A stretch of 64,000 nucleotides of DNA from Cornus controversa (Eukaryota > Streptophyta > Magnoliopsida > Cornales > Cornaceae), in contig CM048850.1 of the NCBI GenBank assembly GCA_026545225.1, positions 6,869,501 to 6,933,500 on the forward strand. The letters are read 5' to 3'. The position numbers and the translations under genes are program-made. The stretch's first letter is position 1, and each line of letters opens with the position of its first letter. The notes under the pieces were generated by a model. It did not search any database. It saw only the letters and a list, made by a program, of their open reading frames with translations, and was not told where the DNA came from. Below, piece after piece: positions 44,447-57,459 of the stretch.

Positions 44447-46561
44447 AATTCAACCACTCTTCCCCGTCTCCTCACAACGGGCCCATATATGCATTTCAAA
44501 CATATAATGATCAAGCATCCAAGAGTCACGCTAAACAATGCATAATTAAGTTATGAAAACACTAAGCATGCATTTCACCCCCACAAAGCCACATATATAT
44601 TCACCTATACATGTAAAATCTAGCATACAGTTCACATATGCTCGTAAACCTCACTTAGGCACATTTTAGTCATGCTTCACCCATGCATACATTTTCTATA
44701 TACAGATAGTATGCATTTCCTTCACGAAAACCCACATGTAATCACGTACACATCAAATCATGCATATAAATCACATATGCACCTACACTAGCATAAATAC
44801 CATCATGCTTCACTCAATGCATGCATTTACCACAAGTAATTACATACATTCCACTCACAATATATAAACACATATATATTACGTCACCCATATATGTAAA
44901 AAGATCATATAGGACACCTAGCATATTATAATCATGCTTTGCAAATGCCCGCCAAAAGTTACATTCATACCTATCATGTATTTCTATCACTGCAACCATA
45001 TATATATTTCATCACACATATATATATATATATATACTGAACATCATGCATAAGAGCCACATATGCATATAAACCAACACACGGCTAAACAGGTATTATT
45101 TAGCATACATTTTACATGATTTTAAATCAATACGATACATGCATGTCACGATGCAAATAGGCGATAAATCTAACATGTTATCGCTCCCCAAACCCCACAT
45201 ATATATATATATACATGCTCTCACATCCCATGTATGTGCAACATCCACCTATACCCACATATATATAAGCATATATATATAAATATACACATATCACATA
45301 TGATCAAATTAAGACATATGTAAATTACTCAGCGTAGGTAAAATATATGTATGAGACAGAGGCAAGAATCAACTTGCCTTAGGTCCAGCTTTCGCCAAGT
45401 CCGCGCTTGCAAAGCGGTCCATGCCAAGCCCGGTCCAGTCCGGTCCCGTGCTAAAGTCCATGCAATCCATCCACCAAACCATTTTTCTCTTTGTTGATCC
45501 CAAAGTTGGATCCAACCCCTTTCAAGTCTAAAGTCCAGTTTAAACCAAATACCAAATCCTCTATTTTTTTGACCAACCAACCACAACCCAACAACTCATA
45601 GCAGCCGAGTACCCAAACAGTCCCAAAAATTAGAGCCAAATCGACTCACCTTAACGAACCCAACGTTCCAAGCCAGTCAGTCCCATCGGCACCATCACGG
45701 CCAACCACTGTTGCCGTGAACAGACCCAGCCGTACTCAGCCACGACCACGCCGGAACAGCCACTGTCGTGACCCCCGTTGTCCGATCTAAACCGCTACGG
45801 CCGAGCCAAGCTGAACCCAGCTGAGTTCAGTCCAAAGCCGAACCAACCCCGGCCTCCTCCAGCCGTCACGACCGCCTTCAGCCACCACTCCACCGGAAAC
45901 CACCAAGGAGGAACCCCAACCGCAGCCCCCGTCGGACCCCCTTCGCGAACAGCCAGCCGAACCGAGCCATCCACCACCGACGGGGCCCATCGGCGACACC
46001 ACCACGACCGTCTCAACCACCGCGTACAGCCGGTCGCCGGGATCGGCGACTCCTCTCGGTCTCCCCCGATCTCTCTCTCTTCTCGGTTTCTCCTCCTCTC
46101 TCTCTCCCCGACTTCTCCTTCTCTCTCTTCTTTTTCTTTTTCTTTTCCTTCTTTTCTTTTCTTTTCTTTTTCTTTCTTTTTTTCTTTCTTCTTTTCTTTC
46201 TTTCCCAGCCGAGACCATACTTGGTCTCCTCCTTCTCTTTATTTTGGTCCACATATCACATATATATTATATATATATATATATAATATACCCCACCATA
46301 CACAAAATACATGTATTCTATGTATTTCCCCACACTTACCTTTAATTGCGTAAAAGCCCACCATATATTTATAATTAAATATAAATATAGGCACTATATA
46401 TATATATATAGATATATATATATACATATACACACACCTTCCACTTGGATGGAAACAGAAATGTCCCTACCCTTTCCGGAATTTTAATTAATTCGAAAAA
46501 ATTTTAATCCGGTCAAAATTCACCCGGAACCGGTCAAAAAAAAAAATTTCCGGTCCTTACA

Positions 46562-46572
46562 ACCTCCCCTCC
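46562..46572 (-). other. Polypurine tract, element D
   Basis: Minus strand GGAGGGGAGGT directly before LTR start TGTAAGGACC. Confidence 0.85.
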
Positions 46573-48949
46573 TTCAAGGAATTTCGTCCTCGAAATTAGC
46601 ACAGTCATGGTCTTTCGAAAACTAATCCATACCGGACATCATTCTCGCCAATGATCGTCACTTTCCCTTTCCACATACCCTAGGCGCTACACTTGTAACA
46701 CCTAACTCATAACACTCAAGTCTTGCACACAGTGCATCTCGACTTGCTTCCTAGAGTCCACAGTCTCTACCTCAAGACCTATCCGGCCCATCTCTATCTC
46801 TAGTCTAAGGCAACACCTTCGACTAATCATACTAATCACTCACAGTGATACATTCCCTATAATCCGGGATCAGCAATACTCAAAGTCATTCTTTTATTAT
46901 CAGACATGACTTTCAATTTCTGGCATACCATTCCTGGGCTTAGTCCAATATCCTGGGCATCCTCACAACACAAACCACGTCAATCCAGTGCACATCACAA
47001 GCGCACTCACCAGCAAGGCACATGACAGTGCACCCGCCGATACAAACCACAAAGCAGTGTACTTGCCGCAGCAAGCCACCTAATCCTGCCCAGTCTCATA
47101 GACTACAACCCACTGGAATCCAATGCCAAGTCTAGGATCTTACATCTCACCGATTTCACAATCTCACTATTCAAGAGGAGAAACACTTACCCTTTTTCAT
47201 CCTTCACCCCAAGGAGCCAGTTGACAATTAGAGAGAATTCCTTTCATATCAGCACTTCACTTTAGACAACCCTTACCAATGAAAGTTTGAGGTCACCTAC
47301 AGTAGCCAAACAGCATCCATACAGTGGCCGCAGCCCACTGCGTCTACACGTCCACTGCGTCCACCTCTCCCTTTCACGGCAAGAAATTATCCTCACTTCA
47401 GATACCATATGTCAGGATCCTCATCCACTATCAACCCTTCCTTCTCTTAGCATCATATCTACACTGTGATCTAACTGCATCTATCATGCGCATATCACAG
47501 TACACCACTAAGGTCAGGGCACATAAGGAGTGCACTTGTCAAACAAATCATCCAGTCCTGTCCATTGTTGTGGACTACATTCCATTCCTTTCCAGCATCT
47601 CACTTGAGACCCCAAGATCCTGACTGCTTCGTCTAGGACCCCACAAACCCTTCAAACTCTTGGTTTGGGAAGCTACAAGGTAAACCATACCTTTCTCCAC
47701 AATTCCAGACTTATACTTTCAAAGTCCATCACTACGTGTCTATTTCAACATCACAGTTCACTCGGTTTCAAACCTCTACCCAGGTTCACAAATCCTCAAA
47801 ACTGAAGTCGCTAAGTGACTACATGTCACTACTAACCATGTGACACAAAATGAAACACAAAAGGGTAATGCACAGTCACATGAATTGCATATACCACATA
47901 GCATATAACACACAACATGCTAATCAAATAAACACGTACCATGCATGATATGAATATGATGCATCAAATCAATACCCTAGCCCTCGGGCTAATACTAGAA
48001 AAACACCCCTGACCATACACGGTCCCGGTACCTCCTCTGCCTGAGCAAGCGTGTAAAACACGGCCCAGTCCCCCTAGTATATACACATACTAGAACACAA
48101 CATCTAGAGTGGTTCAAACCAACCTACTCTCATCCTTTGTACTCATTGGTAAACACCTACCAATCTATCCACCTCTGTAGTCTAAGGTAGCAACCTTGAC
48201 TATCAATGCCAATCACCTTCAGTGACATATCCCTACTAGAGGGAATCTTTTATCCCTCGTCATTCGGACTAAACAACTCAACATCCACAAGAGCCAGCGT
48301 ATTGTAAGAGGAACGCTAATCCAAGAAAAATGTCTGGCCAGGCCACTTTTCCCAGTTAGCCCAACTCCGGCAACATGCCTTCCTTGTATCCCCTTTTCAA
48401 TCTCAATTGCCATCCTCGGCAATTCACTTACCAACAACACATCATAAGCCCCTAAGTGTTTGTAAGGACTTAAACACTCGCAAACCTCCTTGCAGTATCT
48501 CTTCATTGCTCACTAATGAGACTTAATCACCGAATCAAAGGTCTAAACTCAACCAATTCTGGGAGTCTTACCAACTGAACTCAATTTCATACCAACACTT
48601 TGATCTCTCATTAGGATTGCTCACACCGGGCAAGTCATTCCACTATCATCCATATGTAATCAAACATATCACCTAGACAACTATCAACCATTGCCTATCT
48701 CCAAATCACCACGTGATTTGATCATCCGTCCTTAGGTATTCGAACCTACGACTTTGATACCCTAAGTTTTCAAACCTAATGCTTTAACAGCAATCCAGAG
48801 TTCCTCAAGTCCTCAACCTTTACCCGTCACCCCTAGGTATTCCAACCTAGTGCTCTCACTGCATTCTGGTATTAGGTACATAATCCAACCTTCTCAACCA
48901 TACACATGATATGTCAATCACCCGTCGTCCCTAGGTATTCTGACCTAGT
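46573..48949 (-). other. Element D interior, noncoding
   Basis: 2.4 kb without a gag or pol frame. One scrap can be placed: 47971-48055 (AATACCCTAGCCCTCGGGCT, ACGGTCCCGGTACCTCCTCT) matches the gag-protease junction of element B at about 29185-29275. Elsewhere short repeated motifs such as CACAAGCGCACTCA, CAGTGCAC and CCTAGGTATTCCAACCTAG occur. A leader with the repeated (T/C)CCTAGGTATTC motif (48831-48960) resembles element B's leader at 30700-30720. Confidence 0.75.
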
Positions 48950-48961
48950 GCTCTGATACCA
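48950..48961 (-). other. Primer binding site, element D
   Basis: Minus strand TGGTATCAGAGC, three bases inside the 5' LTR end at 48965. Confidence 0.92.
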
Positions 48962-48964
48962 TGT

Positions 48965-51900
48965 TGTAACGCCCCGATCCCCGACTCCCGGGAAACCGGA
49001 GGTTAACCTGCCCATTAATCCCAATGGACCCTTTTTAACCTTTATAAGGTATCATGCTCTAATACCATCCTGTCACGCCCCGATTCCCAAGGCCTGGAAA
49101 CCGAGGTGTGAACCCCGTGAGATCACCATCACGCTTTAACCACCACCTGATCATGCAACCTCAATTTCCTATCATTTTTACGAAAATTGGGCATGACCCA
49201 TTCTAAATAATCAGCTTCTGGCATGATACACCTGTTTCACAATTTATATGGACACTTCTGGGCACGTGTCCCCCCAGCATTTATATCTAAACAATAAAAA
49301 TGGACACTTCTGGGCCCGTGTCCCCCCAATATTTCTACAACATGCATAATACAATCATAATTATACATGCCTCAGTCCTTGAATGTCCGTATTAAATACA
49401 TACATCACATGAATAAAACACAACTGAAGGAACTGAATCTACACAAACGCTTTATACATTTAATCCAAATGTAAAGCATCTATCTACCCACTATCCTGGG
49501 CATACATTAGATTCTAATGAATCTAGATACTACCTCTGTAACTGGTGCTATCAGTTTCCCCAACTGACTCCAAAACCAGCAACACCTGTAAAACCTGGGA
49601 GGGGGTGAGCTCAAAGGCCCAACAAGGTATGTAGAACCATACTATCACTGCTGCAGCAGGTCGATCCTCACATATTCTCAAAACTATACTTATGCACTTA
49701 AATATATCACAATATTTAAGACCATGCCCCACCTAGCATGCATAAACCAATGATGTATATGGCTACTCTAGCACATATGAACATACAAAATTCACTATAC
49801 ATGATTTTAGAACTCATACTCAACATGCTTGAAAGCAGTAAACATTCAGCACCAATATGTATATAGTACATATATGTCAACACATTTACATAAACGATGT
49901 AAATCAACTACCACATCTCCTACTCGTCAAGTAGCACATCACAAATGCAATAAAGATGCATTTAAACAGGAAAACATGCTTAACAGATAAACACATAAGC
50001 ATAAAGGTATTTTTCACCTTCCACGGTCATAATCCGATACATAAGACAAGCATCTAAGCTTGCACATACTCTCACTCTCGGTCCTCATCCGATACCCCAC
50101 ATGATTCTTAACCAATCATGTGACCGAGACACTTCCCACACAATTGCGGAATCCATCACCGAGTATTCTCTACTCCGAGGTGATTGAGCCGCTGCCGAAT
50201 CCGCCACCGAGTATTCTCTACTCCGAGGTGATCGGACCGCTTCAAAATATGTCACCGAGTATTCTCTACTCCGAGGTGATTAGATCATTTTCGAATTCGT
50301 CACCGAGTATTCTCTACTCCGAGGTGATCGAACCATCACCGAGTATGCTCTACTCCGAGGTGATTAGATAAATTTTAGAATTTGTCACCGAGTATTCTCT
50401 ACTCTGAGGTGACTCAACCACTCTAACGCCCTCACCGAGTATTGACCTACTCTAGGCAATTCAACCACTCTTCCCCGTCTCCTCACAACGGGCCCATATA
50501 TGCATTTCAAACATATAATGATCAAGCATCCAAGAGTCACGCTAAACAATGCATAATTAAGTTATGAAAACACTAAGCATGCATTTCACCCCCACAAAGC
50601 CACATATATATTCACCTATACATGTAAAATCTAGCATACAGTTCACATATGCTCGTAAACCTCACTTAGGCACATTTTAGTCATGCTTCACCCATGCATA
50701 CATTTTCTATATACAGATAGTATGCATTTCCTTCACGAAAACCCACATGTAATCACGTACACATCAAATCATGCATATAAATCACATATGCACCTACACT
50801 AGCATAAATACCATCATGCTTCACTCAATGCATGCATTTACCACAAGTAATTACATACATTCCACTCACAATATATAAACACATATATATTACGTCACCC
50901 ATATATGTAAAAAGATCATATAGGACACCTAGCATATTATAATCATGCTTTGCAAATGCCCGCCAAAAGTTACATTCATACCTATCATGTATTTCTATCA
51001 CTGCAACCATATATATATTTCATCACACATATATATATATATATATACTGAACATCATGCATAAGAGCCACATATGCATATAAACCAACACACGGCTAAA
51101 CAGGTATTATTTAGCATACATTTTACATGATTTTAAATCAATACGATACATGCATGTCACGATGCAAATAGGCGATAAATCTAACATGTTATCGCTCCCC
51201 AAACCCCACATATATATATATATACATGCTCTCACATCCCATGTATGTGCAACATCCACCTATACCCACATATATATAAGCATATATATATAAATATACA
51301 CATATCACATATGATCAAATTAAGACATATGTAAATTACTCAGCGTAGGTAAAATATATGTATGAGACAGAGGCAAGAATCAACTTGCCTTAGGTCCAGC
51401 TTTCGCCAAGTCCGCGCTTGCAAAGCGGTCCATGCCAAGCCCGGTCCAGTCCGGTCCCGTGCTAAAGTCCATGCAATCCATCCACCAAACCATTTTTCTC
51501 TTTGTTGATCCCAAAGTTGGATCCAACCCCTTTCAAGTCTAAAGTCCAGTTTAAACCAAATACCAAATCCTCTATTTTTTTGACCAACCAACCACAACCC
51601 AACAACTCATAGCAGCCGAGTACCCAAACAGTCCCAAAAATTAGAGCCAAATCGACTCACCTTAACGAACCCAACGTTCCAAGCCAGTCAGTCCCATCGG
51701 CACCATCACGGCCAACCACTGTTGCCGTGAACAGACCCAGCCGTACTCAGCCACGACCACGCCGGAACAGCCACTGTCGTGACCCCCGTTGTCCGATCTA
51801 AACCGCTACGGCCGAGCCAAGCTGAACCCAGCTGAGTTCAGTCCAAAGCCGAACCAACCCCGGCCTCCTCCAGCCGTCACGACCGCCTTCAGCCACCACT

Positions 51901-52572
51901 CCACCGGAAACCACCAAGGAGGAACCCCAACCGCAGCCCCCGTCGGACCCCCTTCGCGAACAGCCAGCCGAACCGAGCCATCCACCACCGACGGGGCCCA
52001 TCGGCGACACCACCACGACCGTCTCAACCACCGCGTACAGCCGGTCGCCGGGATCGGCGACTCCTCTCGGTCTCCCCCGATCTCTCTCTCTTCTCGATTT
52101 CTCCTCCTCTCTCTCTCCCCGACTTCTCCTTCTCTCTCTTCTTTTTCTTTTTCTTTTCCTTCTTTTCTTTTCTTTTCTTTTTCTTTCTTTTTTTCTTTCT
52201 TCTTTTCTTTCTTTCCCAGCCGAGACCATACTTGGTCTCCTCCTTCTCTTTATTTTGGTCCACATATCACATATATATTATATATATATATATATAATAT
52301 ACCCCACCATACACAAAATACATGTATTCTATGTATTTCCCCACACTTACCTTTAATTGCGTAAAAGCCCACCATATATTTATAATTAAATATAAATATA
52401 GGCACTATATATATATATATAGATATATATATATACATATACACACACCTTCCACTTGGATGGAAACAGAAATGTCCCTACCCTTTCCGGAATTTTAATT
52501 AATTCGAAAAAATTTTAATCCGGTCAAAATTCACCCGGAACCGGTCAAAAAAAAAAATTTCCGGTCCTTACA
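48965..52572 (-). repeat. Element D 5' LTR
   Basis: Practically identical to 42954-46561, including microsatellites and the pyrimidine tract. Stem-loop array 50167-50457; embedded PBS-like site 49056-49067. Confidence 0.95.
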
Positions 52573-52603
52573 CTAAGGACTCGAGAATACTTGAACCTAG
52601 AAT

Positions 52604-52615
52604 GCTCTGATACAA
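52604..52615 (-). other. Degenerate primer binding site, element C
   Basis: Plus strand GCTCTGATACAA, one mismatch to the PBS complement, two bases before the 5' LTR start at 52618. Confidence 0.8.
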
Positions 52616-52617
52616 AC

Positions 52618-53407
52618 TGAAATACCCCCTACAAATTTCACACATGAGGTGGTCAGTCTCACATATAAAACATAAGGGATACACACATCTTATAGCAAAC
52701 AAGTATAGAATACAAAGACAAAAAGAAAAGATTTATAAATGCTGAAAGGTAAGTCTAACTGAAATAATAAATAACACTAAATAAATATAATACTAGTCTG
52801 AACAATACAACTTGAAAGTCACGTAACTCAAGGACCCCTTAACCAAAAATAACAAAAGTAAGTACTATTCTAGAAAAGATCTAAGTCCCTACACAAAAGT
52901 AAGTACTATTCTAGAAAAGATCTAAGTCCCTACACAAAAGTCCGGTAAGAAATAGATGGTTGCCACGCTCTAACCTCGCGGTGGAAACTGTCTGGGACTT
53001 GAAATATCAACAAACTAGGTTAAACCCACGACCAAGTTTACTCTATTGCAACTCAATCAGAGAAACGGTATACATACCCTCTATATGAGGACAATAAAAA
53101 TATATAAATAAACATACAGACATAACCTCCCTCGCTTACCCTATAGTACCAGATTGGGATCATCCTATATTAGGTACCAACAATATATTATTACAAAATA
53201 TAGATCACGTTATTCTAAGTTTCATCCAAAGGCAATCCATGCATGCCCAAACCCCTAGTAAGTACATACCATACTATTATTTAGAAATCTTGACCTGCCT
53301 CCCTTATCTACATATTACATACCTAGTATTTGACAATCCTGACATGTCTCCCTTATTTAAATATATGTATACCTAGTATTTGACGATCTTAACATGTCTC
53401 CATTATT

Positions 53408-53449
<42 letters not shown>

Positions 53450-54806
53450 TTATTATGTAACTTACAATACTCATATGTCTCCCTTATTAACCTTAACTAC
53501 CTTATTGGCAATCCTGACATGCCTCCTGGCAATCCTCACATGCCTCCCTTATTAACCTTAACTACCCTATTCGCAATCCTGACATGCCTTCTGGCAATCC
53601 TCACATGCCTCCCTAATTAACCTTAACTACCCTATTGGCAATCCTAACATGCCTCTCTAATTAACCTTGAATACCTTAGTAGGTAAGTATTAGCACTCCA
53701 TACATGCCTCCCTTATAACCTATTAAATACCTTATTAGGTATTGGCAATCCATACATGACTCCTAGCAACCCCTCACATGCCTCCATTATTCCATTTAAT
53801 TAAAATTAACCATACTTAAAAGCATGCTAATTACCATAGTGAAAATCCTATCGTCACATAAATTAAATAAGCTAATAAAACAAACTTAACATACCATGAA
53901 GCAAAATGATTCATCCCTCTATTTCATATATTGAATTAAGCATCAACATTTAAGCACGAACATTTGATTGCATAGAAAACAATTAAAGAGGATAACTAAA
54001 CAATTAAAATAAAAACCACATAAATAACCCTACATTGCACTATAAAAATCAAGTGTATCTACACCTAGGTCCAAACTAGGTTTCTGTGTATATTCCCTCC
54101 TTAAAAGTCTTATAAAAATTTTTGGATTTTTCTGTAATTTTTCATAAATTAAAAATATTTTCCAAAACAAAATAAAATAAAATTCCAATTTTGAAGCATA
54201 CTTTTTGTACTAATTCTACAACAAGGGGTACTTATTTTGTCTTGAAATTTAAAAACCCAAGTGTATTCTGCCCCTAAAAGATTAATTTATTTTTTCAGAA
54301 TTTTTTGGTATTTTTAAAAATATTTTTCCTAATTTTCTATATTTAAAAATGATTTAAAATTTTTTTAAAAAAATAAAAATATTTCTAACTGGGCCCAGTG
54401 GGTGGGCCCAGCGAGTGGGACCGACCGGACCTTCCTCGGTCCCTGGCCGGCACCGAAACAGAGTGCACATGCCGGAGACCCTTTTTTTTTTCTTTCTTCC
54501 TTCTTCTTTTCTCTTTTCTTTTCCTGCAACTTACTGTTGCACACACCAACCATGAAGCCGCAACTTTCCGGCTTCCAAAACTCACGTTTGAATATATCAT
54601 TGGTACCAAAATCACCACCAATCATCGCCTAAATCAAAAAGGCCCAATTTCAAGTTTTAAGGTTCCAAATTTTCAAACTCAAATTCCCGTCAAACCACCC
54701 AACGATTTCCCACTAAACCTACAGGGACTATTCGGGTGAGTAAGATCAGCAATTTAATCAGAACAAAAACCTTCAAAAACTACGTTTACAATCAACCCAA
54801 ATCTCA

Positions 54807-54843
<37 letters not shown>

Positions 54844-55566
54844 CTGCCAATATACTCATATATACACGTATATACATGAAATAATTTACACAATAACAGT
54901 ACCGAGATCACAAATTTATCATTTTTAATCAAACAAAAATTTCTTTCCATGCATAATTATACAAATACATAGTTATATACAAAGATATACATGTATATAC
55001 GTATATTCAAGCAACACTAAAATTAATTTATTTTTACAAGTTCAAAGGAGAAGTGAAGAGATTAAACTTGCCTTGTGATTTTGAACAAAATCACCTTCTC
55101 TTCCTTTTTTTCGGCGTCTCCCGCTCACTCCCTGTCTGTGCGTAGCAACTCTTTATTCGTAGGAACTACTGAACCCAAATTTCTTTTCTCTTATTTACTT
55201 TTCTTTCTAGAAAACTAAAAAAAAAATTCCTAAATAATTAAACTAATAAATATAAAATATTTAGCCCACCTATATATAAATATATATAGTCCAGCCCAGT
55301 AGTCTAGCCCAACTTGATAATAATTAAAAATAAATAAAAAGAAAACGTAACCCAAACTCACATATTTTTATTTAAAGAAAAACTATATTTAAAACAAATA
55401 TTTCACACACAATTAAACTCAATCAACACTTATCAGCAATTCAAACATCCACATTAAACACATAAAACAGGCATTGACAAAACTAATTAAAACATTTAAA
55501 TAATTAAAAACCCAATTAAATAAATAAAAACACAATTTAAATATCCTCAAATTACAGGATATTACA
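52618..55566 (-). repeat. Element C 5' LTR
   Basis: 2949 bp, TGAAATACCCCC to GGATATTACA. About 86 bp longer than the 3' LTR, partly from a local 40-bp duplication at about 52855-52935 (ACAAAAGTAAGTACTATTC twice) and from microsatellite differences. Confidence 0.9.
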
Positions 55567-55930
55567 TTTATGAGTGCGTTGAAGGCATCCAAAGCGTGCA
55601 GTTGTCCTTTTTAAAAATAAACATCTTTCAAAGGGAACAAGTTCTTATCTACGCAAGTATAAGATTGATCACCTAATTTTATGAAAGCCAATCTAGGTAT
55701 ATCACTATTAATAGCAGCAACTATGAAATTATTCAAATTCCAAGATGGATCATCTGAAAATATAACCTTCTCAATGTAAAGCTCAGGAAAGAATACGTAC
55801 TCATCGTCAGAAGATTCCTAATCAGAAAGAGTGTTGTAGTAGTCGTCGTAGTCGTAGTCCTCGTCCTCGTCCTCTTCTTCCTCATCTATGATAGAAGGAA
55901 GGATTTCAATTCGTCACTGTCGCTACCTCT
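55567..55930 (-). pseudogene. DUF295 (F-box/KIB-type) gene, N-terminal/middle part, split by element C
   Basis: Upstream half of the DUF295 gene whose C-terminal part is at 38139-38660. Minus-strand reading: an acidic run (DEEEEDEDEDYDYDDYY), then a stop after NTLSD, then SSDDEYVFFPELYIEKVIFS, then FIVAAINSDIPRLAFIKLGD, YTCVDKNLFPLKDVYF, a further stop, and GQLHALDAFNALI, where element C begins. FIVAAI, LAFIKLGD, YTCVDKN and GQLHALDAF are typical of the family's propeller domain. The start of the gene and any F-box are not recognisable above 55930. Two in-frame stops show the gene was already damaged or has decayed since. Confidence 0.85.
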
Positions 55931-57022
55931 TCCTTGTAGGACTCTTTGAAGATATTAGGGTGATACAAGCATATTCCCCATGACATGGCCCAACCCAATA
56001 TATATACAAATATTTTATTATATATATATTTTTTTATGTATGTACATAAATGAGAATTATTGCATAATGTCTTTCTAAATTTTTAATTGCTAAAAATATT
56101 TCTTAATTTTTTTCTTTGTTCCCTTTTATACTTCAATTGATTCCCTTAAAAAAAAAATTTACACTCGCTTTCTTCAATCAAATTCTTTTTTTTTTTCCAC
56201 TTCTTAAAATTCTTCTTTTATGCACTCTAATCTTTTATTATTTTTTTCTTTACTTCTTGTTTAAATTTAGTACTATAATTTTAAGGAGTCAATGCATTTT
56301 ATATTTTTTAATTTTTCTTTACTATAATTTTATGCCAATAACCAGTCATCCCACGATTTGTAACATTTTACCTTATGCACCTAGCAAATTATTTTTTTGT
56401 ATGTGTGTGTGATACATATTATGAAAGATCAGTTTTGTTTGATTTCATAAAAGTTAAGTTCCTTTATTCATTTGAGCGTGCTTTAGCATATCTTGAGCAT
56501 ACTTTACAGAGAAAATGACCATTGTCCGTTGAAGATATTTCAACACCGAAAAAATAATAGTTTTCACAAGGAATCTTATTACATGTAGTGACACAGCAAC
56601 ATGGGTCTAATGGGCAGCTCAGATTTTTTTATAAATCAATTTTTAATCTACGTACTTTTCTCTAATTGTATATATGCTCTCTACTCAAAATTGAATTCCA
56701 AAATGAAAAAGTCATTAATTTTTAGGTTGCAACTCAGAGAAAGAGAGACGTTTGGGTGTCTTAATATGCCTAGTTTTCTAAATTCCAAATTCTTGAGGTT
56801 AAAAATTCTCTTCTATAATTTTTCATATCCTTACCATGTGCAAAGGTACCACTATAGTTGCTATGTTTACCTTAACTCCATTGTATATCAATCCATAGGC
56901 GAAATGTCACGCCCCACTACCACCACTGTCCCCACTCACATATCTCTCTCTCTCTCTCTCTGTGGCACATAAACACAAGAGTTTCTTGTCACACTATATA
57001 TGCCTACATGATCATGTTACAT

Positions 57023-57075
<53 letters not shown>

Positions 57076-57459
57076 AAATTAATGAAAATGTTCATGTGAG
57101 ATGAAAAATTGATTGTGAGCAGTACTCCAAAACTTAGTAAAGGCCTATAAAGTCGAATTGCTTCTCTCTAAAGATGTGTGCTCAAAACCATTTACAGCCA
57201 TCCACAACATAGTAATTTTGTCCGTCCGTTGTAGCATAGCTGTTTTTGGACAATATGTAGCTAATGCATGCCTAATATGGACCACACTAAAATATGTGGT
57301 ACATTTTCTTCTTTTTTCTTAGTGTGATGAAAGCGTTAATGTGATGGCCTGATAATTCAGAAAGCTGATCTCGATCACTCGTGCTTACACATTAAGGTGT
57401 CGCCAAGTGAAATCACATAAGACATACAAGGGAGAGAGTGAAGCAAAACTAAAGTGTCA
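55931..57459. other. Host-derived AT-rich sequence, no gene recognised
   Basis: Low-complexity T-rich stretch (56100-56420), CT run (56944-56961) and a compound TA/TG microsatellite (57024-57076). The 98- and 123-codon frames here have no recognisable motif and look like chance frames in T-rich DNA. Confidence 0.4.

Larger units (their letters stand above)
42954..46561 (-). repeat. Element D 3' LTR
   Basis: Plus strand TGTAACGCCCCG to GGTCCTTACA. Holds a PBS-like internal segment (43045-43069), a stem-loop array (44156-44446), a GC-rich block (45660-46080) and a pyrimidine tract (46060-46210). Overlapping open frames on both strands of the GC-rich block are not genes. Confidence 0.95.
42954..52572 (-). 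mobile_element. Element D: young non-autonomous LTR retrotransposon
   Basis: 9619 bp with perfect 5-bp duplication CTAAG (42949-42953 and 52573-52577). LTRs 42954-46561 and 48965-52572, each 3608 bp at a constant offset of 6011. I noticed a single difference (G at 46086, A at 52097). Interior 46562-48964 lacks any gag or pol frame. LTR ends, stem-loop array and interior scraps are related to element B, the likely protein donor. It inserted into element C near its PBS. Confidence 0.95.
38661..55566 (-). mobile_element. Gypsy element C, pol-deleted, with element D inside
   Basis: 3' LTR 38661-41523, polypurine tract 41524-41536, interior 41524-42953 and 52578-52617, degenerate PBS 52604-52615, 5' LTR 52618-55566. 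Flanks are TTTAC (38656-38660) and TTTAT (55567-55571), a 4/5 target duplication inside the DUF295 gene. Without D the interior is only about 1.5 kb: a gag remnant with pol removed. Same lineage as element A and the composite, judged by LTR ends, array and gag. Confidence 0.9.

Noticed and set aside
46013-46252. Basic KKRKEKKRK-rich minus-strand frame resembling a nuclear protein
   Set aside because: It is the antisense translation of the pyrimidine tract in element D's LTR.
45778-46353. 191-codon plus-strand frame (and 155-codon antisense frame 45787-46254), repeated at 51789-52364
   Set aside because: Both lie in the GC-rich, low-complexity part of element D's LTRs; composition is that of CCG and CT runs, both strands are open, and no domain is visible.
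56940-57080. CT and TA/TG runs as possible regulatory elements
   Set aside because: Plain microsatellites with no neighbouring gene to regulate.
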